Positions 16,885-25,692 of a DNA stretch of 64,000 nucleotides are shown piece after piece (the stretch's first letter is position 1; every line of letters begins with the position of its first letter). The position numbers and the translations under genes were made by a program. Below the pieces are notes generated by a model. The model saw nothing but the letters and a program-made list of their open reading frames with translations. It did no database searches and was not told where the DNA came from. The DNA comes from SG8-30 sp963695085. Its GTDB lineage: Bacteria > Pseudomonadota > Gammaproteobacteria > Steroidobacterales > Steroidobacteraceae. The DNA lies in contig CAVOFV010000003.1 in the NCBI GenBank assembly GCA_963695085.1, positions 434,001 to 498,000 of the forward strand. The letters run 5' to 3'.

Positions 16885-18107
16885 TGAGGCCCGCATTGGA
16901 CGCCCCACTGCCCAACCCGATCCGCCCCGCCTTCCTGACCAGCGAGAAGGGCGTCATCGTCAACATCGGCCCGTCGCACCCGGCCACCCATGGCACGGTG
17001 CAGATCGTCACCGAACTGGAAGGCGAGCGGGTGGTGCGCGCCGACGTGCACTGCGGCTACCTGCACCGGGGGTTCGAGAAGGAGTGCGAGTCGCACACCT
17101 GGCACAACCTGATCCCCTATGTGGACCGGCTCAACTACTGCTCGGGCCTGTCGAACAACTTCGCCTACTGCGAGGCGGTCGAGACCCTGATGGGAATCGA
17201 GATCACGCCGCGCTGCCGTTACCTGCGGACCCTGCTGCTGGAGTACTCGCGGATCGCCGACCACCTGACCAGCGTCGGCGCGGCGTTCATGGAACTCGGC
17301 GCGATGACCGCCTTCCTGTACATGATGACGCTGCGCGACTACATCTATGAACACCTCGCCAACCTGACCGGCGCGCGGCTGACCTACACCTACGGCCGCA
17401 TCGGCGGCCTCGCCAACGACATGCCCGACGGCTGGCTGAAGCGCCTCGACGAGATCCTCGTCGAGTACGACGACTTCGTGAACCGCGCCCACAAGCTGAT
17501 GGACCGCAACCGCATCTTCATCGACCGGATGCGCGACGTCGGCACCATCACGACCGAGGACGCGGTCAACTGGGGCTTTACCGGCCCGATCCTGCGGTCC
17601 ACGGGCGTGCCGCGCGACCTGCGCAAGGACACGCCGTACCTGGCCTACGCGGAACTCGACTTCGACATCCCGGTCGGCATCAAGGGCGACAACTACGACC
17701 GGTATTTCGTGCGCATGCGCGAGATGGACGAGTCGGTGCACATGATCCGCCAGCTGATGGACATGCTGCCGGAGGGCCCGCTGACCGTGGACGACCGGCG
17801 CTGCGTGCTGCCCGACAAGCAGCTCGTCTATTCGGAGATCGAGTCGCTGATCAACCACTTCAAGCTGATCATCGACGGCCCGCAGGTGCCCGCGGGCGAG
17901 GTTTACACCGCCCAGGAATCACCAAACGGCGAACTGGGCTTCTACCTGGTCAGCTCCGGAACGGGCGTGCCCTGGAAGGTCCACGTGCGTGCGCCGAGCT
18001 TCGTGCACATGGGAGGCATGCACCTGATGCTCGAGGGTTACCAGCTCGCGGACGTCATCCCGTCGTTCGGTTCCGTGAACATGGTCGGCGGGGAGTGCGA
18101 CAGATGA
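16884..18107 (+). CDS. nuoD: NADH-quinone oxidoreductase subunit D
   Basis: A 407-residue 49-kDa-type subunit that forms the quinone site together with NuoB. Signatures include NIGPSHPATHG near the N-terminus, HCGYLHRGFEK, and the C-terminal DVIPSFGSVNMVGGECDR. It starts within the nuoC stop and overlaps nuoE by 4 nt (ATGA). The frame is open upstream, but only this ATG gives the conserved N-terminus. Confidence 0.97.
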   Translation: MRPALDAPLPNPIRPAFLTSEKGVIVNIGPSHPATHGTVQIVTELEGERVVRADVHCGYLHRGFEKECESHTWHNLIPYVDRLNYCSGLSNNFAYCEAVETLMGIEITPRCRYLRTLLLEYSRIADHLTSVGAAFMELGAMTAFLYMMTLRDYIYEHLANLTGARLTYTYGRIGGLANDMPDGWLKRLDEILVEYDDFVNRAHKLMDRNRIFIDRMRDVGTITTEDAVNWGFTGPILRSTGVPRDLRKDTPYLAYAELDFDIPVGIKGDNYDRYFVRMREMDESVHMIRQLMDMLPEGPLTVDDRRCVLPDKQLVYSEIESLINHFKLIIDGPQVPAGEVYTAQESPNGELGFYLVSSGTGVPWKVHVRAPSFVHMGGMHLMLEGYQLADVIPSFGSVNMVGGECDR

Positions 18108-18568
18108 AGCACCTGATCCCCGAGTTCGAGAAGATGAAGGAGCGCCTGCCGCCGGGGCAGAACGCGACGCTGCTGCTGCCGTGCCTGCACCGCATCCAGC
18201 AGGACCGCGGCTTCGTCGCCGACAGCGACATCGATGGACTGGTCGAGTACCTGGGCGTACCGCGCATCCAGATCCAGGAGGTCCTGTCCTTCTACACGAT
18301 GCTGCGGCGCAAGCCGATCGGCCGCTGGCACGTGCAGGTCTGCCGCAACGTGTCCTGCGCGATGCTGGGCGCCGAGCGGCTGCTCGGGCACCTCAGCGAG
18401 AAGCTGGGCGTGGCGCCCGAACAGACCACGCCGGACGGCCGCTACACGCTGTCCACGTGCGAGTGCCTCGGCTCCTGTGGGACGGCGCCGGTGGTGATGG
18501 TCAACGACGCCTATCACGAGAACCAGACGGCGCAGAGCCTCGACTCGCTGCTCGAGGGAATGAAATAG
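18104..18568 (+). CDS. nuoE: NADH-quinone oxidoreductase subunit E
   Basis: A 154-residue 24-kDa-type subunit carrying the [2Fe-2S] cluster N1a. The four cysteines are in VCRNVSC and in CECLGSC. GGGGAG lies 9 nt before the ATG, which overlaps the nuoD stop. It works with NuoF in the NADH-oxidising tip of complex I. Confidence 0.96.
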   Translation: MKHLIPEFEKMKERLPPGQNATLLLPCLHRIQQDRGFVADSDIDGLVEYLGVPRIQIQEVLSFYTMLRRKPIGRWHVQVCRNVSCAMLGAERLLGHLSEKLGVAPEQTTPDGRYTLSTCECLGSCGTAPVVMVNDAYHENQTAQSLDSLLEGMK

Positions 18569-18569
18569 C

Positions 18570-19868
18570 ATGCCCGGCCAGAAAATACTGATGACCTTCC
18601 CGGTCACGCCAACCTCGCACACGCTGGCGGACTACCGCGCGCGCGGCGGCTACCAGACGCTCGACAAGGTGCTGAAGGAAATGCGCCCCGAGGACGTCAC
18701 CAAGGAGGTCACCGCGGCGGGTATCCAGGGCCGCGGCGGCGCGTTGTTCCCGGCCGGCCGCAAGTGGCAGGTCGTGGACCCCTACGATGGCCAGCCCCAT
18801 TACCTGTGCTGCAATGCCGACGAAGGCGAGCCCGGCACGTTCAAGGACCGCTGGATCCTGGAGAACATGCCGCATCAGCTTCTGGAATCGATGCTGATCA
18901 CCTCGTTCGCGCTCAACGTGCGGCACAGCTTCGTCTACATCCGCGGCGAATTCGACCTGCCTTACCGGCGGCTGTCGGCCGCTATCGACGAAGCGTACGC
19001 CGCCGGCTATTTCGGCAAGAATATCCTCGGCAGCAATTTCTCCTGCGACGTCGTTGCCTATCGCGGCGGCGGCTCGTACGTCTGCGGCGAGGCGTCCGGA
19101 CTGCTGTCTTCCATCGAGGGCAAGCGCGGCTACCCACGCAACCGCCCACCACGGCTGACCGTGCAGGGCCTCTACCAGAAACCCACGGTCGTCAACAACG
19201 TCGAGACCCTGGCGAACCTCGCCTGGATCGTGAAGCACGGCGCGGAGGCCTATCGCAGGATCGGCACCGCAAAGAGCCCCGGCACGCGGCTCACCTCGAT
19301 CTCGGGGCACATCGCCAGGCCGGGCGTGTACGAGGTCGAATGTGGCTACCCCTGGTCCAGGTTCATCTACGAGGACTGCGGCGGCATCCCCGGCGGGCGC
19401 AAGCTCAAGGGCGTCATCCCGGGTGGAATCTCCTCCCAGATCATGACGGCCGAAGAGGTCGGACGGCTGAACCTGGACCACGAGACGCTGTGGGACAACG
19501 GCTCGACGCTGGGCTCCGGCGGCATGATCGTGTTTGCCGAGGGAACCTGCATGGTCAGCGTGCTGCGCGTCATGCTGCGCTTCTACCACCACGAGTCCTG
19601 CGGACAGTGCACGCCCTGCCGCGACGGCCTGGGGTGGCTGCATCGCATCATCGACAGGATGCTGGCCGGCCAGGGGCGGCCGGAGGACCTGCAGACCCTG
19701 CGCTACGTCTCGAAGGCCCAGGACGGCACGACCATCTGCGGCATGAGCGACGCGGCCGCCCTGGCGGCGATCGCGATGCTCGACAAGTTCAGCGACGAGT
19801 TCGAGTACTGCATCACGCACAAGCGCTCACTCTATTCAGGGAACCTGGAATGCCCGAAATCTTCATAA
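18570..19868 (+). CDS. nuoF: NADH-quinone oxidoreductase subunit F
   Basis: A 432-residue 51-kDa-type subunit that binds NADH, FMN and cluster N3. The nucleotide and flavin regions GRGGALFPAGRKW and NADEGEPGTFKDR are present, and the cluster ligands are in ESCGQCTPCRDG with a later Cys in TICGMSD. The gene begins 1 bp after nuoE and its 3' end overlaps nuoG by 19 nt. Confidence 0.97.
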   Translation: MPGQKILMTFPVTPTSHTLADYRARGGYQTLDKVLKEMRPEDVTKEVTAAGIQGRGGALFPAGRKWQVVDPYDGQPHYLCCNADEGEPGTFKDRWILENMPHQLLESMLITSFALNVRHSFVYIRGEFDLPYRRLSAAIDEAYAAGYFGKNILGSNFSCDVVAYRGGGSYVCGEASGLLSSIEGKRGYPRNRPPRLTVQGLYQKPTVVNNVETLANLAWIVKHGAEAYRRIGTAKSPGTRLTSISGHIARPGVYEVECGYPWSRFIYEDCGGIPGGRKLKGVIPGGISSQIMTAEEVGRLNLDHETLWDNGSTLGSGGMIVFAEGTCMVSVLRVMLRFYHHESCGQCTPCRDGLGWLHRIIDRMLAGQGRPEDLQTLRYVSKAQDGTTICGMSDAAALAAIAMLDKFSDEFEYCITHKRSLYSGNLECPKSS

Positions 19869-21280
19869 ACGGGCAGCCCGTGCAGGCCGAGGCCGAGCAG
19901 ACCGTCTTCCAGGCGGCGCTGGCCAACGGCATCTACATACCCTATTTCTGCTGGCACCCGGCGTTGTCCGTGGCCGGCAACTGCCGTATCTGCTCGGTGG
20001 AGGAAGAGGGCCGCGGGCTGGACATCTCCTGCAACATGCCGGTCAAGGCCGGCATGCGCGTCCTGACCGAGTCGCCGGATGTCCTCGCCCACCGCAAGGC
20101 CATTCTGCAGCTCACCACGCTCAACCACCCGGTTGACTGCGGCATCTGCGACAAGGCCGGCGAGTGCCTGCTGCAGGACTATCACTACCAGCACAACGGC
20201 ACGCCCTCGATATCCCACGATCCCAAGATCCGCGAGACCAAGTTCTTCAACCTGTCCAGGCGCATCGTGCTCGACAACGAGCGCTGCATCCTGTGCTCGC
20301 GTTGCGTGCGCTTCACGCGCGAGATCTCGAAGTCCAACGCGCTGGGCATCGTGCAGCGAGGCGACCATGCGCAGGTGCGGCCGGCCGAAGACGCGGACTT
20401 CGACAAGGACAACTATTCCGACAACGTCATCGACATTTGTCCGGTCGGTGCGCTGCTGTCGCGGTCGTTCTTCTACAAGACCCGCGTCTGGTACATGGAT
20501 GCGACCCCGTCGGTGTGCCCGGGCTGCGAGCGCGGCTGCACGGTCAACTTCTGGCATCGCAAGCCGGAGTGGAAACTCAACTCGCTGGACCCGGCCGAGA
20601 ACACTGCGCTGGTGCGCGTCACGCCGCTGGTCAACCCCGCCGTCAATGGCCACTGGATCTGCAACAAGGGCCGCGATCTCGGCCAGGTGTTCAACCGCGT
20701 GCGGGCCGATCGCGCCATGCTGAAGGGCAAGCCCGTCGAGCTGGCCCAGGCCGTCGCCGCGGCGCGCACGCTGATTGCCGGATCGAAGCGCCGCGTGGCG
20801 CTGGTGTCGAGCTGGGGCTCGAACGAGGAACTGGCGGCGTTCAAGGCCGCCCTGGGCGGCTTGTTCCAGGCGTTCGTCAAGGCCGACCACGTGCCACACG
20901 CTGGCGAGCCGCTCGAGGACGAGCTGCTGATCCGTGCCGACAAGAACCCCAACACGGCCGGCGCCGTCGCGCTGTTCGGCAACGCCAGGGCAGAGATCCC
21001 CGCGGACACCGACCTGGTGCTGGTGTGGGGCGAGGGCTGTAACTTCAGCCGTATCCCGCAGCAGGCGAAGGTCATCTTCCTGAACTCCTGGCTGCAGCCC
21101 GAGAATGGCCACGCCGACGTGTTCCTGCCGGTCAGCGCGCAGACCGAAAGACACGGCCACTACACGAACTTTGCCGGCGTCGTCAGCGCCTTCCAGCCCT
21201 GCTTCGACCGTCTGCCGGGCGTGGCCGACGCGGCCACCCTGTTCGCCGGGCTGGCTGCGCCGGCGGGAGGCGCCGCATGA
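19850..21280 (+). CDS. nuoG: NADH-quinone oxidoreductase subunit G, short form
   Basis: A 476-residue NuoG carrying the iron-sulfur relay. The [2Fe-2S] ligands are in FCWHPALSVAGNCRIC with a later SCN; the His-Cys3 cluster is in HPVDCGICDKAGEC; a further [4Fe-4S] site is in CILCSRC plus DICPVG; and an N7-type motif CPGCERGC plus ICNKGR is kept. The molybdopterin-like region is cut to about 200 residues, so the protein is roughly half the length of E. coli NuoG (about 900). The frame is intact and overlaps nuoH by 4 nt, so this is a compact form and not a break. The ATG at 19850 lies inside nuoF. Confidence 0.94.
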   Translation: MPEIFINGQPVQAEAEQTVFQAALANGIYIPYFCWHPALSVAGNCRICSVEEEGRGLDISCNMPVKAGMRVLTESPDVLAHRKAILQLTTLNHPVDCGICDKAGECLLQDYHYQHNGTPSISHDPKIRETKFFNLSRRIVLDNERCILCSRCVRFTREISKSNALGIVQRGDHAQVRPAEDADFDKDNYSDNVIDICPVGALLSRSFFYKTRVWYMDATPSVCPGCERGCTVNFWHRKPEWKLNSLDPAENTALVRVTPLVNPAVNGHWICNKGRDLGQVFNRVRADRAMLKGKPVELAQAVAAARTLIAGSKRRVALVSSWGSNEELAAFKAALGGLFQAFVKADHVPHAGEPLEDELLIRADKNPNTAGAVALFGNARAEIPADTDLVLVWGEGCNFSRIPQQAKVIFLNSWLQPENGHADVFLPVSAQTERHGHYTNFAGVVSAFQPCFDRLPGVADAATLFAGLAAPAGGAA

Positions 21281-22428
21281 CGCAGGACCTGGTCGTCTAT
21301 GGCGCGTTCATCACCTACGCGGTCACGCTGCTGATGGTCTTCGGGCTGATCCTGACCTGGGTCGAGCGCAAGCAGGCGGCCATCATGGCCGACCGGATCG
21401 GCGCCAACCGCGCCTACCTGCGGCTGCCGTTCACGCAGATCAAGCTGATCTGGTGGGGGCTGTTCCACGGCTTCGCGGATGGCCTGAAGATGCTGCTCAA
21501 GGAGGACTTCAAGCCGAATTCCTACGACCGCCTCGCCTACGCGCTGGGCCCGTGGGTGGTGTTCACGCCGGTGCTGCTGGTGTTCGCGGTGATCCCGTTC
21601 GGCGGCGCGCTGGTGCCGGCCGAGCTGTTCGGCGGCGCGACGGCCGAGTGGTTCGGCGACCGCAGCTACCGCATGCAGATCGCGCAGCTGGACGCGGGCC
21701 TGCTGGTCGTGTTCGCGTTCGGCAGCATCACGATCATCGGCAGCATGCTGGCCGGCTGGTCGTCCAACAACAAGTTCTCGCTGCTGGGCGCGGTGCGCGC
21801 GGGCTCGCAGATGATCTCCTACGAGCTGGTGATGGGCCTGACCATCCTTGGCCTGATCCTGATCTACGGCACGGTCAACCTGACCGACATCGTCGAGCAG
21901 CAGTCCGGCATGCTGTTCGGCTTCCTGCCGGCCTGGGGCATCGTCTACCAGCCGCTGGCCGCCGTCATGTTCCTGGCGGCCGCGCAGGCCGAGAACAAGC
22001 GCGTGCCTTTCGACCTGCCCGAGGCGGAGTCCGAGCTGATCGCCGGCTTCTTCACCGAGTACAGCGCCATGAAGATGGGGCTGTTCATGTTCGCGGAGTT
22101 CATCGAGATCGCGATCGTCTCGGCGCTGTTCGTCACGCTGTTCCTGGGCGGCTACAACCTGCCGTACATGAATGACGCCGGCTTCATCCTGCCCGGCGGC
22201 GCGGCCATCGCCATGAGCCACGGCGCGGTGGTCGTCACGCAACTGCTGGTGTTCCTGCTGAAGGTCTCCGTCATGTGCAGCTTCCTGATCCTGGTGCGCT
22301 GGTCGCTGCCGCGCTTCAGGTACGACCAGCTGCTGCGGTTCGCCTGGAAGTTCATGCTGCCGCTGACGCTGGCCAACCTGGCCGTGACCGTGGTGGCGGT
22401 CTGGGCGCTGCGCGGGGGGGTCTCATGA
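21277..22428 (+). CDS. nuoH: NADH-quinone oxidoreductase subunit H
   Basis: A 383-residue membrane subunit linking the quinone site to the proton channels. Signatures include WVERKQAAIMADRIGANRA, and RAGSQMISYELVMGL with the acidic PFDLPEAESELIAGF loop. It is longer than E. coli NuoH (325), partly through an inserted stretch near residues 110-135 (GALVPAELFGGATAEWFGDRS). It overlaps nuoG and nuoI by 4 nt each (ATGA). Its last codons contain a G7 run used as the ribosome binding site of nuoI. Confidence 0.96.
   Translation: MTQDLVVYGAFITYAVTLLMVFGLILTWVERKQAAIMADRIGANRAYLRLPFTQIKLIWWGLFHGFADGLKMLLKEDFKPNSYDRLAYALGPWVVFTPVLLVFAVIPFGGALVPAELFGGATAEWFGDRSYRMQIAQLDAGLLVVFAFGSITIIGSMLAGWSSNNKFSLLGAVRAGSQMISYELVMGLTILGLILIYGTVNLTDIVEQQSGMLFGFLPAWGIVYQPLAAVMFLAAAQAENKRVPFDLPEAESELIAGFFTEYSAMKMGLFMFAEFIEIAIVSALFVTLFLGGYNLPYMNDAGFILPGGAAIAMSHGAVVVTQLLVFLLKVSVMCSFLILVRWSLPRFRYDQLLRFAWKFMLPLTLANLAVTVVAVWALRGGVS
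22414..22420 (+). promoter_or_regulatory. G7 run as ribosome binding site of nuoI
   Basis: Seven G residues in the last codons of nuoH end 4 nt before the nuoI ATG and are the only Shine-Dalgarno-like sequence there. This is the same arrangement as before cfa and before the lipoprotein gene at 45 kb. Confidence 0.45.
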
Positions 22429-23006
22429 GCCGCCCACCCTTCCAGCGCCGCGTGTACTGGAACGAGCCCACCATGAACTGGTGGGAGCGCATGTACATCT
22501 TCGAGATCGTGCGCGGCCTGTCGGTCACCGGCCGCGTGTTCATGCGCAACATGTGGCGCTGGATCACGGGCCGCAAGGGCGCGCTGACCGCCTACTACCC
22601 CGAGGAGATCCGCGCCGACTACGCCGCGCACAACCGCGGCAAGCACATCCTCACGCAGCGCCCGGACGGCAGCCCGCAGTGCATCGCCTGCAACATGTGC
22701 GCGACCGTCTGTCCGGCCAAGGTCATCGAGATCGAGGCCGGCTTCAACCCGGACGACGCGGCGCACCCGAAGTTCCCGCTGCGCTTCGAGATCGACTACT
22801 CGCGCTGCGTGTTCTGCGGGCTGTGCGTCGAAGCCTGTCCCGAGGACGCGATCCGCATGGTCAAGGAAGTGCCGGACCTGCCGGGCGGCGACCGCCACGA
22901 CATGTGGCTGAAGCTGGACGAGCTGCTGACCTGGAGCCCGCGCAGCGACGTCGCCAAGCCCTACCCGCCGGCTCCGCCCGCCGCCAGGCAGGGAGGCGCG
23001 CCATGA
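22425..23006 (+). CDS. nuoI: NADH-quinone oxidoreductase subunit I
   Basis: A 193-residue ferredoxin-like subunit carrying clusters N6a and N6b. Two four-cysteine motifs are seen, CIACNMCATVCP and CVFCGLCVEACP, after an amphipathic N-terminal region. The C-terminus ends in a Pro/Ala-rich tail. The ATG overlaps the nuoH stop (ATGA), and the end overlaps the nuoJ start by 4 nt (ATGATC). Confidence 0.96.
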   Translation: MSRPPFQRRVYWNEPTMNWWERMYIFEIVRGLSVTGRVFMRNMWRWITGRKGALTAYYPEEIRADYAAHNRGKHILTQRPDGSPQCIACNMCATVCPAKVIEIEAGFNPDDAAHPKFPLRFEIDYSRCVFCGLCVEACPEDAIRMVKEVPDLPGGDRHDMWLKLDELLTWSPRSDVAKPYPPAPPAARQGGAP

Positions 23007-23510
23007 TCTGGAACGCGCTGTTCGTGTTCTTCGCGGCCGCGGCCGCTCGCCGGCGGCGTGCTGATGCTGGTCGCGCGCCACCCGATGCGGGTCGCGCTCG
23101 CGCTGATCGCGACCATGCTGTCGCTGGCCGCGATCTACGCCATGCTGGGCGTGCACGTGATCGCCGTCTTCCAGGTGCTGATCTACGTCGGCGCGGTCAT
23201 GGTCTTCATGGTCTACGCGATCATGCTGCTGGACGTGCGCGACTCGTCGTTCATCGAGCGCTACTCGTCGTGGCGGTGGCCGGGCCTGGGCGGACTGGCG
23301 CTGCTCGCCGGCGCCCTGATCTGGGGCCTGTGGCACGGATCGCCCGAGGCGGCGCTGGTCACGACCGACGAGCCGTTCCGCATCCAGCCGTTCTCGGTGG
23401 CCTTCCTCAACGAGTACTGGCTGTACTTCGAGCTGACCTCGGTGCTGCTGCTGGCGGCCGTCGTCGCGGCGATCGCCATCCTCAACGCCGGCGGGAGGCG
23501 CAATGGATAA
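23003..23510 (+). CDS. nuoJ: NADH-quinone oxidoreductase subunit J, apparent frameshift
   Basis: The expected ATG at 23003 encodes MIWNALFVFFAAAA and then runs into an Arg-rich wrong frame. The rest of NuoJ continues in the +1 frame from about 23045 (LAGGVLMLVARHPM) to the stop at 23510, with the normal YVGAVMVFMVYAIMLLD helix. The break is inside a GCGGCC repeat at about 23032-23047 and needs one base removed or two added. The rejoined protein would be about 168 residues. All neighbours are intact and complex I needs this subunit, so a sequence error is likely. A GTG at 23058 would give a 150-residue form without the first helix. Confidence 0.88.
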
Positions 23511-23805
23511 GACGCAGCTGCTGCTGGCGCTGAGCGCGGCGCTGTTCACGCTCGGCCTCGCCGGCGTGATCGTGCGGCGCAACCTGCTGGTCATGCTGAT
23601 GTGCATGGAACTGATGCTCAACGGGGTCACCGTCAGCCTGGTGGCGTTCCTCGAGCGGGCCGGCTCGACCGAGGGCGCGGTGCTGGTGTTCCTGATCTTC
23701 GTGGTGGCGGCGGCCGAGATCGGCATCGCGATTCCGATCGTGCTGCTGCTGGCGCGCCACAAGCGGACCCTCGACCTCGCGGCCTTCTCCGACCTGAAAG
23801 GATAG
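23503..23805 (+). CDS. nuoK: NADH-quinone oxidoreductase subunit K
   Basis: A 100-residue, three-helix MrpC-like subunit. The membrane glutamates are in MCMELMLNGV and VVAAAEIGIAI, as expected for proton translocation. It overlaps the nuoJ stop by 8 nt and ends 6 bp before nuoL. Confidence 0.97.
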   Translation: MDKTQLLLALSAALFTLGLAGVIVRRNLLVMLMCMELMLNGVTVSLVAFLERAGSTEGAVLVFLIFVVAAAEIGIAIPIVLLLARHKRTLDLAAFSDLKG

Positions 23806-23811
23806 GAACCG

Positions 23812-25692
23812 GTGACCAACCTGCTCACCCTGATCGTCGTCCTGCCGCTGGCCGGGTTCCTGGTGAACGGCCTGCTGGGCAACCGGCTCGGCAACCGCTT
23901 CGTGTCCATCGTCGGCTGCGGGCTGCCGATCCTGTCGTTCATCCTGACCGTGCAGGGTTTCCTGCTGCTGCGGGCCGCAGGCGGCGCGCCGATCGTCGAG
24001 ACCGCCTTCACCTGGGCGTTGATCGGCGGCTACTCGTTCGAGATCTCGTTCTACTTCGACCGCCTGAGCGCGGTGATGGGACTGATCGTCACCGGCGTCG
24101 GCTCGCTGATCCACATCTACTCGATCGGCTACATGAAGGGTGACGGCAGCTACGCGCGCTACTTCGCGTACCTGAACCTGTTCCTGTTCTTCATGCTGAT
24201 GCTGGTGCTCGGCCGCTCGCTGCTGGTGCTGTTCGTCGGCTGGGAAGGCGTCGGCCTCGCGTCCTACCTGCTGATCGGCTTCTGGTTCGAGGACCTGGCC
24301 AAGGCCGAGGCCGGCAAGAAGGCGTTCATCACCAACCGCATCGGCGACGCGGGCTTCCTGCTCGGCATGTTCGTGCTGTACTCGGCGCTCGGCACGCTCG
24401 ACATGGACCAGGTCAACGCCGCCTTCTCGGGCGGCACGCTGCCGGCCGTGTCGGCCAGCCTGGTCGGCATCCTGCTGTTCATCGGCGCCACCGGCAAGTC
24501 GGCGCAGATCCCGCTGCACGTGTGGTTGCCGGACGCGATGGCCGGCCCGACGCCGGTCTCGGCGCTGATCCACGCCGCGACCATGGTGACGGCCGGCGTG
24601 TACCTGGTCGCGCGCTTGTCGGGTCTCTACCTGCAGGCGCCCGAGGCGTCGGAGGTGATCGCCGTCATCGGCGTGCTGACCGCGTTCTTCGCCGCGACCA
24701 TCGCGGTGGTGCAGACCGACATCAAGAAGGTGCTGGCCTACTCGACGATCTCGCAGCTGGGCTTCATGTTCCTGGCGGTCGGCGTCGGCGCCTACGGCGT
24801 CGCGGTCTTCCACGTCTACACGCACGCCTTCTTCAAGGCCTGCCTGTTCCTCGGCGCCGGCAGCGTGATCCACGCGCTGGGCGGCGAGCAGGACATCCGC
24901 AAGATGGGCGGCCTGGCGCGCAGGATCCCGCTCACCTTCGTGACCTTCGCGGTGGCCACGGCGGCGATCGCCGGTCTGCCGCCGCTGGCCGGCTTCTTCT
25001 CCAAGGACGAGATCCTGTGGTTCGCGCTGGCCAGCCAGTTCGGCGGCTCCACGTGGTTGTTCGGCCTCGCCGCCCTCACCGCGCTGATGACCGCGTTCTA
25101 CATGTTCCGCCTGCTGTGGCTGACCTTCTTCGGTGCCTCGCGCATGGAGGCACACACCGAGGCGCACGTGCACGAGTCGCCGTTGTCGATGACCGGCGTG
25201 CTGGTGGTGCTGGCCGTGCTGTCGGCAATCGGCGGATTCCTCGCGCTGCCGCACTTCCTCGAACCGGTGCTGCCGCTGCCCGGGACGCACCACGAAATGC
25301 ACTTCCTGCACACCTGGCTGCTGGTCGGCTCGACCGTCATCGCGCTGGCCGGCCTGGCCGGCGCCGCCTGGTTCTACAGCGGCGATGCCAGCCGCGCCAC
25401 GCGCATGCGCGAGCGCTTCGGCGGCCTGCACAGGCTGCTGGACGGCAAGTACTTCGTCGACGAGGCCTACGAGGGGCTGCTCGGCAGGCCGCTCGTCTGG
25501 CTGTCCGACCGTGTCTTCCTGCGCACCGGCGACCGCGTGCTCATCGACGGCTCGCTGCACGGTCTGACCGACCTTGCACGGCGCGGCGCCGGCCTGCTGG
25601 GCCGCGTGCAGACCGGCAGCCTGCACCTGTACGCCTGGCTGGTGCTGGCCGGCATTGTCGGGATCCTGGCGTGGAGCTGGCTCTATGTCTGA
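23812..25692 (+). CDS. nuoL: NADH-quinone oxidoreductase subunit L
   Basis: A 626-residue antiporter-like proton-pumping subunit with about 16 transmembrane helices. Signatures include WEGVGLASYLLIGFW, HVWLPDAMAGPTPVSALIHAATMVTAGVYLVAR and SQLGFMFLAVG, with the channel glutamate and lysines in place. The GTG start follows nuoK by 6 bp. A long amphipathic region and final helix are present at the C-terminus. The end overlaps nuoM by 8 nt. Confidence 0.97.
   Translation: MTNLLTLIVVLPLAGFLVNGLLGNRLGNRFVSIVGCGLPILSFILTVQGFLLLRAAGGAPIVETAFTWALIGGYSFEISFYFDRLSAVMGLIVTGVGSLIHIYSIGYMKGDGSYARYFAYLNLFLFFMLMLVLGRSLLVLFVGWEGVGLASYLLIGFWFEDLAKAEAGKKAFITNRIGDAGFLLGMFVLYSALGTLDMDQVNAAFSGGTLPAVSASLVGILLFIGATGKSAQIPLHVWLPDAMAGPTPVSALIHAATMVTAGVYLVARLSGLYLQAPEASEVIAVIGVLTAFFAATIAVVQTDIKKVLAYSTISQLGFMFLAVGVGAYGVAVFHVYTHAFFKACLFLGAGSVIHALGGEQDIRKMGGLARRIPLTFVTFAVATAAIAGLPPLAGFFSKDEILWFALASQFGGSTWLFGLAALTALMTAFYMFRLLWLTFFGASRMEAHTEAHVHESPLSMTGVLVVLAVLSAIGGFLALPHFLEPVLPLPGTHHEMHFLHTWLLVGSTVIALAGLAGAAWFYSGDASRATRMRERFGGLHRLLDGKYFVDEAYEGLLGRPLVWLSDRVFLRTGDRVLIDGSLHGLTDLARRGAGLLGRVQTGSLHLYAWLVLAGIVGILAWSWLYV

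Noticed and set aside
23032..23047. Programmed frameshift in nuoJ
   Set aside because: No slippery heptamer or downstream structure is apparent and no precedent is known for this subunit; an indel error in the GCGGCC repeat is simpler.
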